This document shows positions 7,726-15,701 of a DNA stretch of 64,000 nucleotides, piece by piece. Below the pieces are notes generated by a model that made no database searches, had not been told where the DNA came from, and saw only the letters and a program-made list of their open reading frames with translations. Source of the DNA: Microbacterium oleivorans (GTDB lineage: Bacteria; Actinomycetota; Actinomycetes; Actinomycetales; Microbacteriaceae); contig NZ_JAMBOV010000001.1 of assembly GCF_023715745.1 (NCBI RefSeq), positions 806,001-870,000 of the forward strand, read 5' to 3'. The number at the start of each line of letters is the position of its first letter. The stretch's first letter is position 1. A program made the position numbers and the translations under genes.

Positions 7726-8520
7726 ATGAGCGAGATCGCCGTCCGCGCCACCGGTGTCGGCCGCACCTTCGGAGGCCGCCGCACGACCGAGGTCCACGCC
7801 CTGACCGGGGTCGACCTCGAGATCGCCGCGGGCGAGTTCGTGTCGCTCATCGGTCCGTCCGGATGCGGCAAGTCGACCCTCATGCGACTGATCGCCGACC
7901 TCGACCAGCCCACCGCGGGGTCGCTCGAGGTCTTCGGGAAGACCCCCAAGAAGGCGCGCCTCGATCAGGACTACGGCATCGCCTTCCAGCAGGCAGGACT
8001 GCTGCCCTGGCGGACCGTGCTCGAGAACATCGTGCTGCCCCTCGAGCTGCACGGCGTCGGCGGGGCCGAGCGACGGGCCCGGGCGGCCGAACTCGCCGAG
8101 CTCGTCGGCCTCACCGACTTCGGACGGAGGTACCCCGATGAACTGTCGGGCGGGATGCAGCAGCGCGTCGCCATCGCTCGCGCCCTCGCCGCCCGGCCGA
8201 AGCTCCTCCTGATGGACGAGCCCTTCGGGGCGCTCGACGAGATGACCCGCGAACGGATGCAGACCGAGCTCACCCGCATCACCGGCGAGACCGGCGCAGC
8301 CGTCGTCTTCGTCACCCACTCGATCCCCGAGGCCGTCTACCTCTCCGATCGCGTCGTCGTCATGTCACCGCGACCGGGACGCATCACCGACCTCGTCGAG
8401 GTCCCGTTCGGGCACGATCGCCCCGATCTGCTCCGTGAGTCGCCGGAGTTCTTCGAGAAGGTCACCGAGGTGCGCGAAGCGCTCCACGGCGCCCCCGTCG
8501 CCCGAGCGAACGAACGGTGA
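7726..8520 (+). CDS. ABC transporter ATP-binding protein (SsuB/ThiZ-like)
   Basis: A 264-residue nucleotide-binding subunit. Walker A is GPSGCGKST near residue 44, the signature is LSGGMQQRVAIARAL, Walker B is LLLMDEPFGALDE, and the switch His lies in VTHSIPEA. This arrangement matches nitrate/sulfonate/pyrimidine-type importers. A GAGAGGAAC ribosome site precedes the ATG. It powers uptake through the two flanking permeases. The 31-bp gap to the previous gene and the 7-bp gap to the next place it within one transcript. Confidence 0.92.
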   Translation: MSEIAVRATGVGRTFGGRRTTEVHALTGVDLEIAAGEFVSLIGPSGCGKSTLMRLIADLDQPTAGSLEVFGKTPKKARLDQDYGIAFQQAGLLPWRTVLENIVLPLELHGVGGAERRARAAELAELVGLTDFGRRYPDELSGGMQQRVAIARALAARPKLLLMDEPFGALDEMTRERMQTELTRITGETGAAVVFVTHSIPEAVYLSDRVVVMSPRPGRITDLVEVPFGHDRPDLLRESPEFFEKVTEVREALHGAPVARANER

Positions 8521-8527
8521 GCGCGCC

Positions 8528-9292
8528 GTGACCACGACCGAGCGGATCTCCCGCATCGCCGCGCCGGTGGCCACCGGAATCCTGCTCCTTCTCCTGTGGC
8601 AGGTGCTGTCGGGTGTCAAGATCGGCCGGCTGGCGCTCATCCCCGCCCCGGCCGACGTCGCCGAGACAGCTGGGCGGATCGGCGACGTCGTCGTCGAGGA
8701 CGCGCTCGTGACCGGAGGGAACACGCTCGTGGGTCTCGTCGCCGGCACGGTCCTCGGCGTCGCACTCGCGGCGCTCGCAGCGTGGCTGCGCCCCGTGGAC
8801 GGGATGGTCGCGCCGCTCGTCGCCGCCATCGCGGTCGTCCCCATCGTCGCCCTGACGCCGCTGCTCAACACGATGTTCGGCGCGTCGGCGCAGACGGGAC
8901 GGCAGATGGTCGCCGGCGTCGCCGCGTTCGTCCCGGTCTTCGTGAACGTGTTGCGCGGTCTGCGTCAGTCGCGACCCGTCCAGCGCGACCTCTTCCTCGC
9001 CTACGCCGCGACCCCCGGGCAGCTCTTTCGTGGGCTGACCCTGCCGGTCGCCCTCCCATACCTCGTCACCGGCATCCGCATCGCCAGCTCGGTCGCTGTC
9101 ATCTCCGCGCTCGTCGCGGAGTACTTCGGCGGGCCCACCGACGGCCTCGGCACGGCGATCGCGAGCTACGCCAAGACCGGCAACGCCGCCGTCGCGTGGA
9201 CCTACGTCGGTGCCGCGATCGGCGTCGGTCTCGTCTTCTTCCTCGTCACGGTGCTCATCGAACGCGTCGTGACCAGGCGGAGGCCGGCCTGA
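8528..9292 (+). CDS. Second ABC transporter permease (SsuC/ThiX-like)
   Basis: The 254-residue protein has about six membrane segments and an EAA-type loop in FLAYAATPGQLFRGLTLPVALPY that contacts the ATPase. The GTG at 8528 lies 7 bp after the ATPase stop. An ATPase gene between two different permease genes suggests a heterodimeric channel. A 12-bp perfect palindrome (9300-9311) lies just after the stop, but it has no loop and I do not call it a terminator. Confidence 0.88.
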   Translation: MTTTERISRIAAPVATGILLLLLWQVLSGVKIGRLALIPAPADVAETAGRIGDVVVEDALVTGGNTLVGLVAGTVLGVALAALAAWLRPVDGMVAPLVAAIAVVPIVALTPLLNTMFGASAQTGRQMVAGVAAFVPVFVNVLRGLRQSRPVQRDLFLAYAATPGQLFRGLTLPVALPYLVTGIRIASSVAVISALVAEYFGGPTDGLGTAIASYAKTGNAAVAWTYVGAAIGVGLVFFLVTVLIERVVTRRRPA

Positions 9293-9362
9293 CACCCGTC
9301 GGACCGGTCCGCTCCACCCACCCATCGCACCACCCGCACCATCCGAACCCGAAAGGAACACC

Positions 9363-10541
9363 ATGCGTCACAGCACCCGACGCCGGTCGGCGGTCGTCAC
9401 GACCCTGACCGCCGGCGCACTCGCCCTGTCCGCGTGCGCGGGCACCACGAGCACCACCCCCACCGCCGGCGGTGAGGACACGGACTTCACGCCGATCACG
9501 GACATCAAGCTGCAGCTGCAGTGGCTTCCGCAGGCCCAGTTCGCCGGCTACTACGTCGCTCAGGAGATGGGCTACTTCGAGGAGGAGGGATTCGACAACG
9601 TCGAGATCGTGCCCTCGGGCGGAGACATCGTCCCGCAGGACGCCCTGGCCGCCGGCGATGTCGACTTCGCCGTCGCCTGGGTGCCCAAGGTGCTCGGGAC
9701 GATCGAGTCCACGGGCGTCGAACTCACCGACATCGCTCAGGTCTTCCAGCGTTCGGGCACGACGCAGGTCTCGTGGAAGGGCGACGGCATCACCGACGTC
9801 GCCGGCTTCGAGGGCAAGCGCATCGGCTCCTGGGGCTTCGGCAACGAATGGGAGATCTTCGCCGCGATGGCGGCGGACGACCTCGACGCCTCGACCGTGT
9901 CGATCACGACGCAGGACTTCTCGATGAACGCGCTGCTCGACGGCGACGTGGATGCCGCGCAGGCGATGACCTACAACGAGCTCGCCCAGGTGCTCGAGGT
10001 GGTGAACCCCGACACTGGAGAGCTGTACACGCTCGACGACCTCGACGTCATCTACTACGAGGACACCGAGGGAGCCATGCTGCAGGACGCCATCTGGGCC
10101 GACACCCAGCGCCTCGACGAGGACCCGGCGTACGCCGATGCCGCGGTGCGCTTCCTGAAGGCGGTCGCCAAGGGGTGGCTCTATGCCCGTGACAACGTCG
10201 AGGACTCCGCCTCGCTCGTCTGGGACGTCGCCTCGAACGCCGAAGCGGCCTTCCCCGTCGGGCCGGTCCACCAGCTGTGGCAGCTCAACGAGGTCAACAA
10301 GCTGATCTGGACCGACGCGCCTTTCGGCACCGTCGAGCAGGACAAGTGGGATCAGACGGTCGACGGCGCCCTCGCCGCGGTGAACCAGGACGGCATGAAC
10401 CTGATCACGCAGGAACCGCCCGCATCCGCATTCTCGAACGAGTACATCGAGAAGGCGATCGCCGAGCTGGAGGACGAGGGCGTCAGCCTCGACGGGGAGT
10501 ACACGCCTATCGACGTGACCCTCACCGAGGGCGGACAGTAA
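9363..10541 (+). CDS. Lipoprotein substrate-binding protein, NMT1/THI5-like (pyrimidine type)
   Basis: The 392-residue exported lipoprotein has a basic N-terminus, a hydrophobic core and a lipobox LSAC with the lipid-modified Cys near residue 25. The mature start contains KLQLQWLPQAQFAGYY, a block typical of NMT1/THI5-like proteins that bind pyrimidine (HMP precursor) ligands such as ThiY. A GAAAGGAACACC ribosome site precedes the ATG. The context with dihydropyrimidinase suggests a pyrimidine base or related heterocycle as ligand. A strong stem-loop follows 12 nt after the stop codon. Confidence 0.88.
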   Translation: MRHSTRRRSAVVTTLTAGALALSACAGTTSTTPTAGGEDTDFTPITDIKLQLQWLPQAQFAGYYVAQEMGYFEEEGFDNVEIVPSGGDIVPQDALAAGDVDFAVAWVPKVLGTIESTGVELTDIAQVFQRSGTTQVSWKGDGITDVAGFEGKRIGSWGFGNEWEIFAAMAADDLDASTVSITTQDFSMNALLDGDVDAAQAMTYNELAQVLEVVNPDTGELYTLDDLDVIYYEDTEGAMLQDAIWADTQRLDEDPAYADAAVRFLKAVAKGWLYARDNVEDSASLVWDVASNAEAAFPVGPVHQLWQLNEVNKLIWTDAPFGTVEQDKWDQTVDGALAAVNQDGMNLITQEPPASAFSNEYIEKAIAELEDEGVSLDGEYTPIDVTLTEGGQ

Positions 10542-10553
10542 GAGCACCATCCC

Positions 10554-10585
10554 GGCGGTCCCGGGGCGCGAGCCCCGGGACCGCC
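10554..10585 (+). terminator. 14-bp perfect stem-loop with GCGA tetraloop after the binding-protein gene
   Basis: Two perfect 14-nt arms (10554-10567 and 10572-10585) are separated by the tetraloop GCGA. No T-run follows and the operon continues 20 bp later, so this is more likely an mRNA 3'-end stabiliser or partial attenuator than a full terminator. Confidence 0.7.
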
Positions 10586-10605
10586 CCCGACAGAGAGCAC
10601 CTCAG

Positions 10606-11910
10606 ATGACCTCCGACGACCTCGACCTCCGCACCCGCGAACTCGACCGCGCCCACGTCTTCCACTCGTGGTCGGCGCAGGCGCTCATCGACCCGTTCCC
10701 GCTCGCCGGCGGTTCGGGGTCGACCGTCTGGGATCACGCCGGCCACCGGATGCTGGACTTCTCGAGCCAGCTCGTGAACGTCAACATCGGCCACCAGCAT
10801 CCGGCCGTCGTCGACGCCATCAAGGCGCAGGCGGACCTGCTCACGACCGTCGCGCCGTCGACCGCGAACCTCGCGCGCGGCGAGGCGGCGAAGCGGATCG
10901 TCGATCTGGCTCCCGATGGGTTCTCGAAGGTGTTCTTCACGAACGGCGGCGCCGATGCGAATGAGAACGCCATCCGGATGGCGCGGCTGCACACGGGACG
11001 GGACAAGGTGTTGTCGCGGTACCGGAGCTATCACGGCAACACGGGTGCGGCGATCGTCGCGACGGGGGATTGGCGTCGGATCCCGAACGAGTACGCCCGC
11101 GGCCACGTGCACTTCTTCGGCCCGTATCTGTACCGGTCGGAGTTCTGGGCGTCGACGCCCGAGGAGGAATGCGAGCGTGCGCTGCACCACCTGCGCCGGG
11201 TGATCGAGGCGGAGGGTCCGTCCTCGATCGCGGCGATCCTGCTGGAGTCGGTGCCGGGGACGGCAGGCATCATGGTGCCGCCGGCGGGGTATCTCGCGGG
11301 GGTGCGCCGATTGGCGGACGAGTTCGGGATCGTGTTGATCCTGGATGAGGTGATGAGCGGGTTCGGTCGCACGGGTCGGTGGTTCGCGTTCGAGGGGCAC
11401 GATGTGGTCCCGGACCTGATCACCTTCGCGAAGGGCGTGAACTCCGGGTACATCCCGATCGGCGGGGTGATCATCTCGGACGAGATCGCGGCGACGTTCG
11501 ACGAGCGGGTGTTCCCCGGCGGCCTCACCTACTCGGGGCATCCTCTCGCGGCAGCGTCGGTGGTCGCGGCGTTGGATGCGATGCGGGACGAGGGGATCGT
11601 GGACAACGCCCGCCGGATCGGGGAGACCGTCCTCGGGCCGGGGCTGCACGCCCTCGGACAGAAGCATCCGATCATCGGCGAGGTCCGCGGGGAGGGCGTG
11701 TTCTGGGCCCTCGAACTGGTCGCCGACCCCGTCACGCGGGAACCGGTCGCGCCGGCGGTGATCGGGGCGTTGAAGAAGGACCTCATGGCCCGCGGCCTGC
11801 TGCCCTTCACCGCCGACAACCGCATCCACGTCGTCCCGCCCTGTGTCGTCACCGACGACGAGGTGCGCCGCGCCCTCGACATCTACGACGCCGCGTTCGC
11901 CGCGCTCTGA
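10606..11910 (+). CDS. Class III omega-aminotransferase (beta-alanine/beta-aminoisobutyrate)
   Basis: A 434-residue PLP enzyme of the class III family. It has the FTNGGADANENAIRMAR phosphate-binding block (about residues 106-122), the ILDEVMSGFGRTG motif that stacks on PLP, and the lysine in TFAKGVNSGYIP. It probably moves the amino group of beta-alanine or beta-aminoisobutyrate to pyruvate or 2-oxoglutarate, giving (methyl)malonate semialdehyde. The dehydrogenase for that aldehyde follows 22 bp downstream. The ribosome site is weak (GAGAGCACC). Substrate choice is from context; family members also act on GABA, taurine or polyamines. Confidence 0.87.
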   Translation: MTSDDLDLRTRELDRAHVFHSWSAQALIDPFPLAGGSGSTVWDHAGHRMLDFSSQLVNVNIGHQHPAVVDAIKAQADLLTTVAPSTANLARGEAAKRIVDLAPDGFSKVFFTNGGADANENAIRMARLHTGRDKVLSRYRSYHGNTGAAIVATGDWRRIPNEYARGHVHFFGPYLYRSEFWASTPEEECERALHHLRRVIEAEGPSSIAAILLESVPGTAGIMVPPAGYLAGVRRLADEFGIVLILDEVMSGFGRTGRWFAFEGHDVVPDLITFAKGVNSGYIPIGGVIISDEIAATFDERVFPGGLTYSGHPLAAASVVAALDAMRDEGIVDNARRIGETVLGPGLHALGQKHPIIGEVRGEGVFWALELVADPVTREPVAPAVIGALKKDLMARGLLPFTADNRIHVVPPCVVTDDEVRRALDIYDAAFAAL

Positions 11911-11932
11911 CCCACCCTTCCCCGGAGGAACC

Positions 11933-13441
11933 ATGACCGAACAGACTTCTGCGACCGTGCTCGAGCACTGGGTCGACGGCGCTGCCTGGAGCGGCGACTC
12001 GGGCCGCACCGGCCCGATCCACAACCCCGCCACCGGCCGCGTCAGCGGTCAGGTGCGCCTGGCGAGCACGGCGGACGTCGGTGTCGCCGTCGAGCGCGCC
12101 GCCGCAGCGCTCCCCGCCTGGCGCGATGCCAGCATCGCGAAGCGTCAGGGTGTCATGTTCTCCTTCCGCGAGATCCTCAACGAGCGCAAGGAGGAACTCG
12201 CCGCGATCCTCACCGCCGAGCACGGCAAGGTCCTCTCCGACGCGCTCGGCGAGATCGCCCGGGGCCTCGAGGTCGTCGAGTTCGCGTGCGGATCCGGTCA
12301 CCTCCTGAAGGGCGAGTACTCCGAGAACGTGTCGACCGGGGTCGACGTCTACACGCTGAAGCAGCCGGTCGGGGTGGTCGGCGTCATCAGTCCGTTCAAC
12401 TTCCCCGCGATGGTGCCGCTCTGGTTCCTCCCCATCGCGCTCGTGGCGGGCAACACCGTCGTGCTCAAGCCGAGCGAGAAGGACCCCAGCGCATCGGACT
12501 GGATCGCCCGCGCGTTCGTGGAGGCGGGTCTGCCGGCCGGCGTCCTCAACGTCGTCCACGGCGACAAGGAGGCCGTCGATGCGATCCTCGACCACCCCAC
12601 GATCGGCGCGGTCTCGTTCGTCGGCTCGACCCCCATCGCGCGCTACATCTACGAGCGCGCGAGTGCACAGGGCAAGCGCGTGCAGGCCCTGGGCGGGGCC
12701 AAGAACCACATGCTGGTGCTCCCGGATGCCGACCTCGACCTCGCCGCCGACGCCGCCGTCAACGCGGGCTTCGGCTCGGCGGGGGAGCGGTGTATGGCGA
12801 TCTCCGTGCTGCTGGCGACCGAGGCGATCGCCGACAGGCTCGTCGCGAAGATCGCCGAGCGCGTGGCGACCCTCCGCACCGGCGACGGCACGCGCGGCTG
12901 CGACATGGGCCCGCTGATCACCCGCGAACACCGCGACAAGGTCGCCGGCTACCTCGCGATCGCCGAGACCGACGGCGCCGACATCGTCGTCGACGGTCGC
13001 GACGTGGTCCCGGATGCCGACGGCGACGGCTTCTGGCTCGGTCCCACCCTCATCGACAAGGTGCCGACCTCGTCCGCCGTCTACACCGACGAGATCTTCG
13101 GGCCGGTCCTCTCGGTCGTCCGTGTCAGCGGATACGAGGAGGGGCTCGGCCTCATCGAGGCGAGCCCCTATGGCAACGGCACCGCGATCTTCACGAACGA
13201 CGGGGGAGCCGCCCGCCGATTCCAGCGCGAGGTGAGCGTCGGCATGGTCGGCGTCAACGTGCCGATCCCGGTGCCGGTCGCCTACCACTCGTTCGGCGGC
13301 TGGAAGGCGTCGCTGTTCGGCGACGCGAAGGCGTACGGACCGCAGGGGTTCGCGTTCTTCACCCGCGAGAAGGCGGTGACCTCGCGCTGGCTGGACCCGT
13401 CGCACGGCGGCCTCAACCTGGGCTTCCCACAGCACGACTGA
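11933..13441 (+). CDS. mmsA: CoA-acylating (methyl)malonate-semialdehyde dehydrogenase
   Basis: A 502-residue aldehyde dehydrogenase superfamily member converting malonate or methylmalonate semialdehyde to acetyl-CoA or propionyl-CoA with NAD+ and CoA. The catalytic cysteine is C287 in GSAGERCMAI. The GAKNHMLVLPDAD block and PYGNGTAIFT near the C-terminus are typical of MmsA rather than ordinary aldehyde dehydrogenases, as is the lack of the usual second general-base Glu. A CGGAGGA ribosome site precedes the ATG. It completes the degradation of beta-alanine from the preceding aminotransferase, and fbiC follows only 10 bp later. Confidence 0.92.
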   Translation: MTEQTSATVLEHWVDGAAWSGDSGRTGPIHNPATGRVSGQVRLASTADVGVAVERAAAALPAWRDASIAKRQGVMFSFREILNERKEELAAILTAEHGKVLSDALGEIARGLEVVEFACGSGHLLKGEYSENVSTGVDVYTLKQPVGVVGVISPFNFPAMVPLWFLPIALVAGNTVVLKPSEKDPSASDWIARAFVEAGLPAGVLNVVHGDKEAVDAILDHPTIGAVSFVGSTPIARYIYERASAQGKRVQALGGAKNHMLVLPDADLDLAADAAVNAGFGSAGERCMAISVLLATEAIADRLVAKIAERVATLRTGDGTRGCDMGPLITREHRDKVAGYLAIAETDGADIVVDGRDVVPDADGDGFWLGPTLIDKVPTSSAVYTDEIFGPVLSVVRVSGYEEGLGLIEASPYGNGTAIFTNDGGAARRFQREVSVGMVGVNVPIPVPVAYHSFGGWKASLFGDAKAYGPQGFAFFTREKAVTSRWLDPSHGGLNLGFPQHD

Positions 13442-13451
13442 GAGGCTCGCC

Positions 13452-15701
13452 ATGCCCCAGCTCGACGACACCCTCACCGACCCGGTCGAGGCCGAGCGCC
13501 TGCTCGCCGCGACCGGGCGGGAGCTCGACGCCCTCCTGACCCGAGCGGCGGCGATGCGCGACGCCGGCCTCGCCGCGGCGGGCCGTCCCGGCGTCGTGAC
13601 GTACTCGCGCAAGGTGTTCCTGCCGCTCACGACGCTCTGCCGCGATCGGTGTCACTACTGCGCCTTCGTCGACACCCCGGCGCAGCTGCTCCGCAAGAAG
13701 GCGCCCGCTTACCTCGACGACGCTCAGATCCTCCGCATCGCCCGGGCGGGGGCCGCGCAGGGCTGCAAGGAGGCGCTGCTCACCCTCGGCGACCGCCCCG
13801 AGGACCGCTGGCCTGAGGCTCGCGCGTGGCTCGACGCGCACGGCTTCGCCTCGACGATCGACTACGTCGCCCACGCGGCACGCCTCGTGACGGCAGAGAC
13901 CGGCCTCCTCGCCCATGCGAATCCGGGGGTCATGTCGGCCGACGAGCTCGCGGCGCTCCGCCCGGTCTCGCCGTCGATGGGGATGATGCTCGAGACCACC
14001 TCGCGTGCCCTCTTCGAGACACCGGGCGCCGCGCACTTCGGTTCGCCCGACAAGGACCCCGAGCTCCGCCTCGCCGTGATCGAGGACGCCGGGCGCGCCC
14101 GCATCCCGTTCACGACCGGCATCCTCGTCGGCATCGGCGAGACCCGTGCCGATCGTGCGGCTTCCCTGTTCGCGCTCCGCGACTCCCACGCGCGGCACGG
14201 TCACGTGCAGGAGGTCATCGTCCAGAATTTCCGCGCGAAGCCGAGCACGGCCATGCAGGGGAAGCCGGATGCGGGCCGCGACGCGTACCTCGCGGCCATC
14301 GCCGTCGCCCGACTCGTCCTCGGACCCGACATGCGCATCCAGGCGCCGCCGAACCTCTCCGACCCGGGCGAGCTCGCCTCGCTCCTCGCCGCGGGGATCG
14401 ACGACTGGGGCGGTGTCTCGCCCCTGACCGCCGACCACGTCAACCCGGAGCGACCGTGGCCGCACGTCGACGACCTCGCCGCCCACACGGCGGCGGCGGG
14501 CTTCGAGCTCGTCGAGCGATTGACCGCCCACCCCGAGTACCTGCGGTCACGAGAGGGATGGATCGATCCCGCCCTCCACGCCGCCGTCGCACAGCTCGCC
14601 GACCCGTCGACGGGTCTGGCCCGCCAGACGGGAGTCGTTCCCTCCCGTCGTCGTCGCGGCACGGTGCTCCTCGAGACCGCGGCATCCACCCCCCGCGAGC
14701 TGGATGCCGCCGACTGGGAGCACCTGCTCACGGCGACCGGCGACGACCTGGAACGTCTTGTGCGCACCGCCGACGACGTCCGGCGGACGACGATCGGCGA
14801 CACCGTCAGTCTCGTCGTCAACCGCAACCTCGCCTCGTCCGGCCTCCACCGTCTGCCGGTCGGACCGGGCGCGTTCGATCTCGCCGACGCCGGGGCGATC
14901 GCGTGGGATGCCGCGTCGCTCGGCGCGACGGAGCTCTGCATCCAGGGTCGCCTCGATCACACCGAGGACCCCGCGCTCTACGTCGACCTCGTGCGCGCCG
15001 TGCGTGCGGCTGCGCCGTCGCTGCACCTGCACGCGTTCCGACCGCAGGACGTCGCCGACCTGGCGGACCGGACGACCATCGGGGTCCGACATGCCGTCGC
15101 GGCACTTCGCGACGCCGGCGTGGGCACGATGCCGGGCACCGGTGTGAAAGTCCTCGACGACGACATCCGACGTCGTATCGCCCCCGAGGACCTCGAGGTC
15201 GACCGGTGGCTCGAGATCGTCCGCACCGAGCACACGCTGGGCATGCGCACGAGCTCGGTCCTCTTCTACGGACACGTCGAGTCGGCCGCGGATCGGGTCG
15301 CGCATCTGCTGACCCTCCGCGGTCTGCAGGACGAGACCGGTGGGTTCACGGAGTTCGTCCCCATTCCGCTCCCCGGCGGGGGAGCACGCGTCGCCGACCG
15401 GTCGGAGCTGGACGAGCACCGCGCGATGGTCGCCGTCGCGCGATTGCTGCTGAACGACGGCATCCGCCACATCCAGATCCCCTGGACCCGTCATGGCCGT
15501 GCCGTCACCGCAGAGCTGCTGCGCAGCGGCGGCGACGACCTCGGCGGCACCCTCCTCGACGGGCGCGTACGCCCCGACGCCGGGGTCGAACAGGGACTCG
15601 AACTGCCCTTCGCCGACGCATCGCGGCTGGCGGGTTCGCTGCGTCGCCGACTGCGCGAGCGCACGACCGTCTACGGCACACCGGCCGAGGCGGCCGCATG
15701 A
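13452..15701 (+). CDS. fbiC: FO synthase-like CofG/CofH fusion with a degenerate CofH half
   Basis: FO synthase makes the deazaflavin FO from tyrosine and a ribityl-diaminouracil using two radical-SAM modules. The N-terminal CofG half of this 749-residue protein is normal, with Fe-S cysteines C63, C67 and C70 in CRDRCHYC. The C-terminal half is recognisably CofH: VVNRN near residue 455, GATELCIQG near 490, TGGFTEF, a GGDDLGGTL block and the final RTTVYG. However, the expected CxxxCxxC after VVNRN is replaced by a Gly/Pro/Leu-rich stretch with no cysteine, and the segment is shorter than usual. No other frame restores the motif, so this is not a simple frameshift. The gene lies 10 bp after mmsA and overlaps the next start by 4 bp. 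Confidence 0.85.
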   Translation: MPQLDDTLTDPVEAERLLAATGRELDALLTRAAAMRDAGLAAAGRPGVVTYSRKVFLPLTTLCRDRCHYCAFVDTPAQLLRKKAPAYLDDAQILRIARAGAAQGCKEALLTLGDRPEDRWPEARAWLDAHGFASTIDYVAHAARLVTAETGLLAHANPGVMSADELAALRPVSPSMGMMLETTSRALFETPGAAHFGSPDKDPELRLAVIEDAGRARIPFTTGILVGIGETRADRAASLFALRDSHARHGHVQEVIVQNFRAKPSTAMQGKPDAGRDAYLAAIAVARLVLGPDMRIQAPPNLSDPGELASLLAAGIDDWGGVSPLTADHVNPERPWPHVDDLAAHTAAAGFELVERLTAHPEYLRSREGWIDPALHAAVAQLADPSTGLARQTGVVPSRRRRGTVLLETAASTPRELDAADWEHLLTATGDDLERLVRTADDVRRTTIGDTVSLVVNRNLASSGLHRLPVGPGAFDLADAGAIAWDAASLGATELCIQGRLDHTEDPALYVDLVRAVRAAAPSLHLHAFRPQDVADLADRTTIGVRHAVAALRDAGVGTMPGTGVKVLDDDIRRRIAPEDLEVDRWLEIVRTEHTLGMRTSSVLFYGHVESAADRVAHLLTLRGLQDETGGFTEFVPIPLPGGGARVADRSELDEHRAMVAVARLLLNDGIRHIQIPWTRHGRAVTAELLRSGGDDLGGTLLDGRVRPDAGVEQGLELPFADASRLAGSLRRRLRERTTVYGTPAEAAA

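Noticed and set aside
9300..9311. 12-bp perfect palindrome CGGACCGGTCCG after the permease gene
   Set aside because: It has no loop and no T-run, and such short self-complementary words are expected at this GC content. It may be chance.
9351..10541. Thiamine pyrophosphate riboswitch before the THI5-like binding-protein gene
   Set aside because: The 70-nt gap after the permease contains no recognisable TPP-box sequences, and neighbouring genes are for pyrimidine degradation rather than thiamine synthesis.
13452..15701. A frameshift in fbiC as the cause of the missing CofH cysteines
   Set aside because: Neither alternative frame around 14800-14950 encodes a CxxxCxxC motif, and homology continues in the same frame on both sides.
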